Shown one piece after another: positions 1-4,502 of a stretch of 7,420 nt of DNA (the stretch's first letter is position 1; every line of letters begins with the position of its first letter). The notes beneath the pieces are model-generated. The model worked only from the letters and a program-made list of their open reading frames with translations. It did not search any database and was not told the DNA's origin. Made by a program: the position numbers and the translations under genes. Origin of the DNA: an uncultured Eubacteriales bacterium (GTDB taxonomy: Bacteria; Bacillota; Clostridia; Oscillospirales; Oscillospiraceae); the NCBI GenBank assembly GCA_905210385.1, contig CAJLWS010000072.1, positions 1-7,420 on the forward strand, given 5' to 3'.

Positions 1-1
1 C

Positions 2-94
2 AAGGAATGGCTTGACAGGGCGCGGGCCCATCTGCTATGGTGGAGGCGGCCGGTGACAGCGGTCAGTCTGAACGGAAAGGGTGATCTGCTATGA
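2..94 (+). CDS. possible 3' end of an upstream gene (partial, unidentified)
   Basis: One frame is open from the left edge of the window to a TGA at 92-94 and would encode about 30 C-terminal residues ending GKGDLL. The TGA overlaps the ATG of the leader ORF (ATGA at 91-94), an arrangement common between coupled genes. The peptide has a WWRR stretch but is too short to recognise. Against it: a good promoter lies inside the same stretch, and another frame also stays open to 56, so the open frame may be chance in GC-rich DNA. The sequence left of the window would settle it. Confidence 0.25.
   Translation, partial: KEWLDRARAHLLWWRRPVTAVSLNGKGDLL
12..41 (+). promoter_or_regulatory. probable sigma-A promoter of the leader/acetyltransferase unit
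   Basis: A perfect TTGACA (-35) at 12-17 is followed after 18 bases by TATGGT at 36-41, a 4/6 match to the -10 consensus, with an extended-10 TG at 33-34. Transcription would start near 48, leaving about 43 bases before the leader ORF. It is the only promoter-like pair seen before the acetyltransferase. The 10-base string ATCTGCTATG covering the -10 recurs at 84-93, where it provides the leader start codon. Confidence 0.55.
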
Positions 95-129
95 AGAAGA
101 TGCGTGTGCGGAGGGTCCACGCCTTCTGA
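91..129 (+). CDS. 12-residue leader peptide ORF (MKKMRVRRVHAF)
   Basis: This small ORF runs from ATG at 91 to TGA at 127-129. GGTGATC at 80-86 is exactly complementary to the very 3' end of 16S rRNA and gives normal spacing to the ATG, so initiation looks real. The peptide is strongly basic: K2, K3, R5, R7, R8 and H10. Three of its twelve codons are arginine (CGT, CGG, AGG). The triplets K3-M4-R5 and R5-V6-R7 fit the +x+ pattern known from macrolide-dependent arrest peptides such as the ErmD leader (MRLR). Codons 7-9 lie in the first arm of a hairpin, and the stop codon lies in the arm that controls the downstream ribosome site. A regulatory uORF is the best reading. No homologue is recognised and the inducing signal is unknown. 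Confidence 0.55.
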   Translation: MKKMRVRRVHAF

Positions 130-154
130 CCCTCCAAAATTATATTTTTGGAGG
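110..154 (+). promoter_or_regulatory. alternative-hairpin translational attenuator upstream of the acetyltransferase
   Basis: Three segments can pair in two exclusive ways. Segment 1, GGAGGGTC (110-117), is perfectly complementary to GACCCTCC (128-135), giving 8 bp with a 10-base loop. CCTCCAAAA (131-139) is perfectly complementary to TTTTGGAGG (146-154), giving 9 bp with a 6-base loop. The hairpins share 131-135, so only one can form. The second hides the GGAGG (150-154) that serves the ATG at 162; the first leaves it open. The first has six G-C pairs and the second four, so the open form may be the default on naked RNA. A ribosome at the leader stop codon would cover the shared arm and free the site. 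One held at the early Arg codons would block arm 1 and favour closing. The fold is read directly; the control logic is inferred. Confidence 0.6.
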
Positions 155-161
155 CCGACAA

Positions 162-1130
162 ATGAATCAAAAAGACATCCACATCCGGACGGCGGACACC
201 CGGGAGGAAGCGGCAATTTTTTGGGCGGAGCTGCAGGCCTATTTCGACCGGGACATTTTCCCGCCGGGAGAAGAGGCGGGCCGAGAACACTGCGGCTCTG
301 AGGAATATCGACAGAACCTGGAGGCTCTGCGCAGCCGGCAGGCCAATCCCCTGTACTTTCTGTATTTCCAACGGGGTGAGGAGACCATTGGCTTTTCCAT
401 GGCGGTGATTTACTCCAGTGAGGATGGGAAGTGCTTCATCCTGGAGTTCTGCATCTACCCACAGTTCCGGGATGGCGGCGTCGGATCCGCATGTGCCCGG
501 ATGCTGATGGAGTGGGCCCGGCAAAGGGGAGCATCCTATTTTCAGCTCAACGCTGCCCGGGAGGACCGCCGCCGATTCTGGGGGCGGCTGGACTTTCTTC
601 CAGATGGTATGGATGAGTGGGGAGAGCCGCTGATGCGGTACATTCCCGGGGAAGGCGTGCACTTGGAGGAGGTCGGAGAGGACAACTGGCTGGCGGTGCG
701 CCGGCTGTCCGTGGGGGAGGATCAGCGGGGATTCCTGGATACGGCGGAGGGCATCCTGGCCAGAGGGTACGCATACCGGGATTGCCGGGCCAGGGTGTTC
801 GCTGTTTTCCAGGAGAACACACCGGTCGGCCTGGCCCTGGTGCGGGATCTGGACGAGGAGCCCGCATGCTACGAGCTTCAGCAGTTCATGGTGGACGCCC
901 GATTCCAAAACCGGGGCTACGGGACCCAGGCCCTCCGGCTGCTGCTGCGCCTTTTGGAAGGGGAGCGCCGGTATGACGGCGTGGAGGTCTGCGTCAAGGC
1001 GAAGAACGCCGCGGCGCTGCACCTCTATCAAAAGCTGGGATTTTCCGACACAGGCTATGTGGATCCAGCGCTGCCAGATTGTCGGAACCTCAGGCTTGGA
1101 TTTGGGCGGAGCTCAGGGAGCTCAGCTTGA
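162..1130 (+). CDS. two-domain GNAT N-acetyltransferase
   Basis: This 322-residue protein belongs to the GNAT family, which transfers acetyl from acetyl-CoA to an amine. It carries two GNAT units in tandem. The N-terminal unit has the acetyl-CoA loop RDGGVGSA at residues 103-110 after strand EFCIY. The C-terminal unit has QNRGYGT at 249-255, with FMVDARFQ before it, and a motif-B helix NAAALHLYQKLGF at 282-294. The C-terminal unit resembles spermidine/BltD-type acetyltransferases (from memory), but the substrate could equally be an antibiotic, a peptide or a small amine. The start at 162 follows GGAGG by 7 bases. An extension to GTG at 81 stays open but adds sequence unlike the family. Its ribosome site is sequestered by a leader hairpin, so expression is probably conditional. 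No signal peptide or membrane segment is seen, so it should be cytoplasmic. The C-terminus ends SSGSSA, encoded by a duplicated 9-mer. Confidence 0.9.
   Translation: MNQKDIHIRTADTREEAAIFWAELQAYFDRDIFPPGEEAGREHCGSEEYRQNLEALRSRQANPLYFLYFQRGEETIGFSMAVIYSSEDGKCFILEFCIYPQFRDGGVGSACARMLMEWARQRGASYFQLNAAREDRRRFWGRLDFLPDGMDEWGEPLMRYIPGEGVHLEEVGEDNWLAVRRLSVGEDQRGFLDTAEGILARGYAYRDCRARVFAVFQENTPVGLALVRDLDEEPACYELQQFMVDARFQNRGYGTQALRLLLRLLEGERRYDGVEVCVKAKNAAALHLYQKLGFSDTGYVDPALPDCRNLRLGFGRSSGSSA
1108..1125 (+). repeat. tandem 9-bp duplication in the acetyltransferase C-terminus
   Basis: GGAGCTCAG occurs twice back to back at 1108-1116 and 1117-1125. It stays in frame and encodes most of the serine/glycine tail SSGSSA. 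Each copy holds the palindrome GAGCTC. It is most simply a slippage duplication at the 3' end of the gene; no function is evident. Confidence 0.7.
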
Positions 1131-1157
1131 AAATCAAAATAGGAGGAGAAATCTAGT

Positions 1158-1688
1158 ATGAAAAAAACACTGGTACTCTTGCTGGCACTGACAATGATTG
1201 GACTGGCGGGTTGCGGAAGCCCGGACGCAGTGGCGACCGAGGATAACCGCGTCGTAGTCGACTATGAGATTGATGTTCCCGAGGGCTTTGAGAAAGTGGA
1301 GATTGAAGGACTGGATCTTTACTATGCCAATGCGGACGGTTCCAACATCAATATGACCATCATGGAAAAAACCGCCGCAGATGATGCCTCCTTCGATGGG
1401 ATAACCGCAGAAATGCTCCGAGATACCCTGCAGGAAGGCTTCCTGGAATCCTATGAGATGGAAGTGAGTATCGAGGAGGATTCCCTGACCCAGGAGCCGG
1501 TGTGTGATTTCCCCGCGTATCAATATCTCTGTTCCTATGAGATGTCGGGTGTTCCGCTAGAGCAGCTGATCGTCTGTATCAACGCGGATAAAATTTACAC
1601 CATTACCTATACTGACATCAGCGGGGAATGGATGGAAGCCTTTCAAAGCAGTGCGCAAAATATACAGCTGACCACGGAAAGTGAGTAA
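1158..1688 (+). CDS. small secreted lipoprotein with PsbP/DUF1795-like features
   Basis: This 176-residue protein begins with a lipoprotein signal: K2-K3, a hydrophobic core at residues 4-16, and lipobox LAGC with the acylated Cys at 19. It should be exported and anchored on the outer face of the cytoplasmic membrane. The mature part opens with a short acidic linker and has alternating beta-type sequence. VPEGFEKVEIEGLDLYY (40-56) near the start and INADKIYTITYT (141-152) before a C-terminal AFQSSAQNIQL helix follow the pattern of PsbP/Mog1-like (DUF1795-type) lipoproteins. That is a fold-level guess and no function is assigned. GGAGG at 1142-1146 lies 11 bases before the ATG. Only 27 bases, with no terminator, separate it from the acetyltransferase, so both are probably on one transcript. 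Cysteines at 116, 125 and 140 are unusual for an anaerobe's surface protein but not diagnostic. Confidence 0.85.
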   Translation: MKKTLVLLLALTMIGLAGCGSPDAVATEDNRVVVDYEIDVPEGFEKVEIEGLDLYYANADGSNINMTIMEKTAADDASFDGITAEMLRDTLQEGFLESYEMEVSIEEDSLTQEPVCDFPAYQYLCSYEMSGVPLEQLIVCINADKIYTITYTDISGEWMEAFQSSAQNIQLTTESE

Positions 1689-1703
1689 AAAGGGCGGAAA
1701 ACT

Positions 1704-1721
1704 TTGAAAAAATTTTCACAA
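1704..1721 (+). promoter_or_regulatory. Rex-like operator upstream of gap
   Basis: The 18-base stretch TTGAAAAAATTTTCACAA matches the consensus for the NADH-sensing repressor Rex (TTGTGAA-N4-TTCACAA, from memory) at 12 of 14 fixed positions, with a perfect right half-site. Its core TGAAAA-AA-TTTTCA (1705-1718) is a perfect inverted repeat. It ends 5 bases before the gap -35 element. Gap is a known Rex target in several Bacillota. AT-rich upstream DNA can produce such matches by chance, and the site could also act as an UP-type element. Confidence 0.4.
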
Positions 1722-1726
1722 ACCCC

Positions 1727-1755
1727 TTCACTTTCTGAATAGTATGGGGTATAAT
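1727..1755 (+). promoter_or_regulatory. gap promoter
   Basis: A perfect TATAAT (-10) lies at 1750-1755, with TTCACT (-35, 4/6) at 1727-1732 and an ideal 17-base spacer. Transcription would start near 1762, leaving a 45-base leader that ends in the ribosome site AAGGAGTGA at 1792-1800. No terminator is visible between the lipoprotein stop and this promoter, so some read-through from upstream is possible. Confidence 0.75.
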
Positions 1756-1806
1756 GTACCCGCGCGAAGCCAAAGAAGATCCAAAAATTATAAGGAGTGA
1801 ATTCCA

Positions 1807-2814
1807 ATGAGCATCAAAGTTGGTATTAACGGGTTTGGCCGGATCGGCCGTATGGTCTTCCGTGCCAGCGTCAACCATCCCGACATTGAGATCGTGGGCA
1901 TCAACGACCTGTGCCCCGCTGACTATCTGGCCTATATGCTGAAGTACGACACCATGCACGGCAAGTTCCAGGGTGAGGTCTCTTCCACCGAGAACGCCAT
2001 CGTGGTCAACGGCAAGCAGATCCCCGTCTACGCCGAGCGCAACCCCTCTGATATTCCCTGGGGTGAGCTGGGCGCGGAGTACGTGGTGGAGTCCACCGGT
2101 CTGTTCCTGACCAAGGAGAAGGCTCAGGGCCATATCGACGCCGGCGCCAAGAAGGTCATCATGTCCGCCCCCTCCAAGGACGACACCCCCATGTTCGTGT
2201 GCGGCGTCAACCTGGATGCCTATACCCCCGACATGACCTTCGTGTCCAACGCCTCCTGCACCACCAACTGCCTGGCCCCCATCGCCAAGGTTCTGAATGA
2301 TAAGTTCGGCATCACCGACGGCCTGATGACCACCGTGCACTCCACCACCGCCACCCAGAAGACGGTGGACGGCCCCTCCATGAAGGACTGGGGCGGCCGT
2401 GCTGCTACCGGCAACATCATCCCCTCCTCCACCGGCGCCGCCAAGGCCGTGGGCAAGGTCATCCCCGCCCTGAACGGCAAGCTGACCGGCATGTCCATGC
2501 GGGTTCCCACCCTGGACGTGTCCGTGGTGGACCTGACCGTCAATCTGGCTAAGCCCGCAAAGTATGAGGAGATCTGCGCCGCGATGAAAGAGGCCAGCGA
2601 GGGTGAGCTGAAGGGCATCCTGGGCTACACCGACGAGGACGTGGTGTCCAGCGATTTCCTGGGCGATCCCCGCACCTCCATCTTCGACGCCAAGGCCGGC
2701 ATCGCTCTGACCGACACCTTTGTGAAGGTCGTGAGCTGGTACGACAACGAGATGGGCTACTCCAACAAGGTGCTGGACCTGATCGAGCACATGTACAGCG
2801 TGGACCACAAGTAA
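1807..2814 (+). CDS. gap: glyceraldehyde-3-phosphate dehydrogenase, type I (phosphorylating)
   Basis: This cytoplasmic glycolytic enzyme oxidises glyceraldehyde-3-phosphate to 1,3-bisphosphoglycerate and makes NADH. The protein is 335 residues, normal for a tetrameric class I GAPDH. Visible landmarks are the Rossmann loop GFGRIGR (9-15), the NAD-preferring acidic residue D34 in GINDL, the active-site segment SNASCTTNC with catalytic C151, the catalytic-base H178 in TTVHST, the phosphate-site SSTG (207-210), and the C-terminal WYDNEMGYSNKV. The start follows AAGGAGTGA by 6 bases. Codons are overwhelmingly C/G-ending, as in highly expressed genes. The gene stands alone between its own promoter and a strong terminator. 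One oddity: from KDW to NIIP there is one residue fewer than in E. coli GapA (KDWGGR rather than KDWRGGR), outside the catalytic residues. The glycolytic role is firm; NAD preference is inferred from D34. Confidence 0.98.
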   Translation: MSIKVGINGFGRIGRMVFRASVNHPDIEIVGINDLCPADYLAYMLKYDTMHGKFQGEVSSTENAIVVNGKQIPVYAERNPSDIPWGELGAEYVVESTGLFLTKEKAQGHIDAGAKKVIMSAPSKDDTPMFVCGVNLDAYTPDMTFVSNASCTTNCLAPIAKVLNDKFGITDGLMTTVHSTTATQKTVDGPSMKDWGGRAATGNIIPSSTGAAKAVGKVIPALNGKLTGMSMRVPTLDVSVVDLTVNLAKPAKYEEICAAMKEASEGELKGILGYTDEDVVSSDFLGDPRTSIFDAKAGIALTDTFVKVVSWYDNEMGYSNKVLDLIEHMYSVDHK

Positions 2815-2831
2815 TTTGGCTTGGTTTCGCC

Positions 2832-2860
2832 AAAGGGCTCCGCTTCGGCGGGGCCCTTTT
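2832..2860 (+). terminator. strong intrinsic terminator of gap
   Basis: A 12-bp stem (2832-2843 with 2848-2859, one G-T pair) is capped by the extra-stable C(TTCG)G tetraloop and ends in TTTT. It begins 17 bases after the gap stop codon and insulates the DUF1836 gene from gap transcription. Confidence 0.92.
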
Positions 2861-2892
2861 CCCATGTTTGGAGCAATGGCGTCACTTTTTTC

Positions 2893-2921
2893 TTTACGTG
2901 TGGAGAATCGTGTGATATTAT
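2893..2921 (+). promoter_or_regulatory. probable promoter of the DUF1836-degV unit
   Basis: TTTACG (2893-2898, 4/6 to the -35 consensus) and TATTAT (2916-2921, 5/6 to the -10 consensus) are 17 bases apart, with an extended-10 TG at 2913-2914. An overlapping perfect TATAAT at 2919-2924 has a 20-base spacing to the same -35. It lies between the gap terminator and the ribosome site AGGAGG (2937-2942), where a promoter is needed. Confidence 0.6.
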
Positions 2922-2952
2922 AATAAAAACGAGATTAGGAGGCCGGTCCCAG

Positions 2953-3507
2953 ATGGAAGAGCTGGAGGAATTGAAACACCGCCTGGAGCAGCAGCGGCCC
3001 GATACCTGGGAGGAGCTGCCGGACATTCCCCTGTACATGGATCAGGTGGTGTCCTATCTGTCCAAGCAGCGGATCTCCTTTGAGGAGGGGGACAGCCTGA
3101 CGCCGGCCATGATCAACAACTATATCAAGGACGGTTTGCTGGCCCGGGCAAATGGGAAGAAATACGGGCAGGAGCACCTGGCTTACCTCACCGCCATCAC
3201 CGCCCTGAAGCAGGTGCTATCCGTGCGGGAGATGCGGGCCCTCACCGCCATTGGGCGGGAGCGCCGGGACTCCAAGCGCCAGTATGAATACTTCTGGAAG
3301 CACCTGGACGAAGCGCTGACCTCCACCGCCCGGCGCCTGGATGAGAATACCACGGACCATGACTTGCCCAAGGTGGTGCTGGAGCTGGCCCTGCGCAGCT
3401 ACGCCGACGGGCTGGCCTGCCGGCAGATGCTTGCCATCATGGCGCAGCGGACCGGCCACGGGGAGCTGCTTACCGGGGAAAAGAAGAAGGGGAAAAAGGA
3501 AAAGTGA
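2953..3507 (+). CDS. DUF1836 domain protein, probable DNA-binding regulator
   Basis: This 184-residue cytoplasmic protein carries the DUF1836 signature. It has LPDIPLYMDQVVSYL at residues 22-36, then a helix-turn-helix-like stretch LTPAMINNYIKDGLL (49-63), then KKYGQEHLAYLTAI (69-82) and LKQVLSVREM (85-94). The order (short helical region, a MINNYIKxGLL segment, then a K-Y-xxxHL turn) resembles the MerR-type winged helix, so DNA binding is likely although the target is unknown. The first 20 residues are acidic and helical; the last ten are very basic (EKKKGKKEK). ATG at 2953 sits 10 bases after AGGAGG (2937-2942). The frame stays open upstream to 2821, but that would run through the gap terminator. 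DUF1836 genes often lie beside degV genes in Bacillota, as here, suggesting local or autogenous control. I am sure of the family and unsure of the role. Confidence 0.88.
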   Translation: MEELEELKHRLEQQRPDTWEELPDIPLYMDQVVSYLSKQRISFEEGDSLTPAMINNYIKDGLLARANGKKYGQEHLAYLTAITALKQVLSVREMRALTAIGRERRDSKRQYEYFWKHLDEALTSTARRLDENTTDHDLPKVVLELALRSYADGLACRQMLAIMAQRTGHGELLTGEKKKGKKEK

Positions 3508-3511
3508 ACCC

Positions 3512-3538
3512 AAGGGCATTGCCCTTTGATCTTATTTT
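3512..3538 (+). terminator. weak terminator or attenuator between the DUF1836 gene and degV
   Basis: AAGGGC (3512-3517) pairs with GCCCTT (3521-3526) across a 3-base loop. It is followed by a T-rich but interrupted run (TTATTTTGTTTTG). The 6-bp stem and broken T-tract suggest partial termination at most. No separate degV promoter is clear, so the two genes probably share a transcript, with less degV message. Confidence 0.35.
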
Positions 3539-3562
3539 GTTTTGTATAGGGAGGACATGATT

Positions 3563-4435
3563 ATGAGCGAGTATGTCATCGTGACCGATTCATCCTGCGA
3601 CCTGCCGGCCAAACTGGTGGAGGAGCTGGAGCTCCAGGTGGCACCCCTGGCGTTCCTTATGGGGGATAAAACCTTTCGGAACTATCCGGATAACCGAGAG
3701 ATGAGTCCTGAGGAGTTCTATTCCCGCCTGGCCGCCGGCGAGATGGCTACCACCAACGCCGTCAATGTGGGCGAGGCCACTGAACTGCTGGAACCCTTTC
3801 TGAAGGAGGGGAAGGACGTTCTGGTGCTGGGGTTCTCCTCCGGCCTATCTACCACGTTCAACTCCTTCCAGATCGCCGCAGCGGACCTGTCTGAGCACTA
3901 TCCGGAGCGGAAGATCTATGCTGTGGACACCTTGTGTGCCTCCCTGGGCCAGGGGATGCTGGTGGCCCAGGCCGCCCGCCTGCGCCAGCAGGGCAAGAGC
4001 ATCGAGGAGGTGCGGGACTGGGCGCTGGACTACCGGCTGCACCAGTGCCACTGGTTCACGGTGAACGACCTGTACTTCCTGAAGCGGGGCGGCCGGGTGT
4101 CCGCCGCCACCGCCCTGGTGGGCACCATGCTGCAGATCAAGCCGGTGATGCATATGGACGATGAGGGGCACCTGATCAATATGGCCAAGGCCCGGGGGCG
4201 CAAGGCCTCCCTGCTGGCCCTGGTAGACAAGATCCAGGAACTGGGCACCGACCCGGCCGGCCAGACCATGTACGTCAGCCACAGCGCCTGCCTGGAGGAC
4301 GCCCAGTTCGTGGCCGACGAGGTGAAGAAGCGCTATGGGGTGAAGGAGATCATCATCAACAGCATCGGCCCCGTCATCGGCGCCCACACCGGCCCGGGCT
4401 GCGTGGCCCTGTTCTTCACCGGCAGCAAGCGGTGA
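3563..4435 (+). CDS. DegV family fatty-acid-binding protein (FakB-like)
   Basis: DegV/FakB proteins hold a single fatty acid, which the kinase FakA phosphorylates to acyl-phosphate so that exogenous or recycled fatty acids can enter phospholipid synthesis. This protein has 290 residues, the usual length. Family landmarks are IVTDSSCDLP (6-15), the TTNAV strand (63-67), the ligand-contacting GFSSGLSTT (90-98), LKRGGRVSAATALVG (173-187), QIKPVM (191-196), and the C-terminal IGAHTGPG with H274. T63/T64, S93 and H274 match positions that bind the fatty-acid carboxylate in FakB proteins (from memory). ATG at 3563 is preferred over ATG at 3557: the ribosome site GGGAGGA (3549-3555) is 7 bases from the former and nearly touches the latter. 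No signal peptide is seen, so it is cytoplasmic or membrane-peripheral. No fakA-like kinase gene is in the window. Family assignment is firm; acyl specificity cannot be read. Confidence 0.93.
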   Translation: MSEYVIVTDSSCDLPAKLVEELELQVAPLAFLMGDKTFRNYPDNREMSPEEFYSRLAAGEMATTNAVNVGEATELLEPFLKEGKDVLVLGFSSGLSTTFNSFQIAAADLSEHYPERKIYAVDTLCASLGQGMLVAQAARLRQQGKSIEEVRDWALDYRLHQCHWFTVNDLYFLKRGGRVSAATALVGTMLQIKPVMHMDDEGHLINMAKARGRKASLLALVDKIQELGTDPAGQTMYVSHSACLEDAQFVADEVKKRYGVKEIIINSIGPVIGAHTGPGCVALFFTGSKR

Positions 4436-4454
4436 GTCCGGAGAGATAGGCGCA

Positions 4455-4490
4455 AAAAATCCGCAGGGGTTGTCTCCCCTGCGGATTTTT
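4455..4490. terminator. bidirectional terminator shared by degV and the hydrogenase gene
   Basis: A perfect 15-bp stem (4455-4469 with 4476-4490) with a 6-base loop TTGTCT is flanked by an A-run on the left and a T-run on the right. It therefore ends in T's on either strand. It lies 19 bases after the degV stop and 12 bases after the convergent hydrogenase stop, so it can end both transcripts. Confidence 0.93.
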
Positions 4491-4502
4491 CATGCGAAAG
4501 CG

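Noticed and set aside
30..93. Direct repeat ATCTGCTATG at 30-39 and 84-93 as a possible attachment or transposon scar
   Set aside because: Ten bases at two sites, with no element, inverted ends or integrase between them. It is probably coincidence involving the -10 box and the leader start.
110..154. Intrinsic terminator, T-box or metabolite riboswitch before the acetyltransferase
   Set aside because: No T-run directly follows either hairpin, there is no T-box sequence, and the leader is too short for a known aptamer. Sequestration of the ribosome site explains the structure better.
81..161. N-terminal extension of the acetyltransferase from GTG 81
   Set aside because: The added 27 residues are unlike GNAT N-termini, run through both hairpins, and the GTG lacks a properly spaced ribosome site. 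ATG 162 has GGAGG at 7 bases.
63..1031. Minus-strand open frame opposite the acetyltransferase (322 codons)
   Set aside because: It has no recognisable motifs, while the plus-strand frame carries two GNAT signatures and a good ribosome site.
1618..2865. Long open frame on the minus strand opposite gap (415 codons)
   Set aside because: It is low-complexity Gly/His/Val-rich protein produced by the strong C/G third-position bias of gap, it runs through the gap promoter region and terminator, and it has no family resemblance.
2821..2952. Upstream extension of the DUF1836 protein to TTG 2821
   Set aside because: It would translate the gap terminator and the DUF1836 promoter; ATG 2953 has AGGAGG at the right distance.
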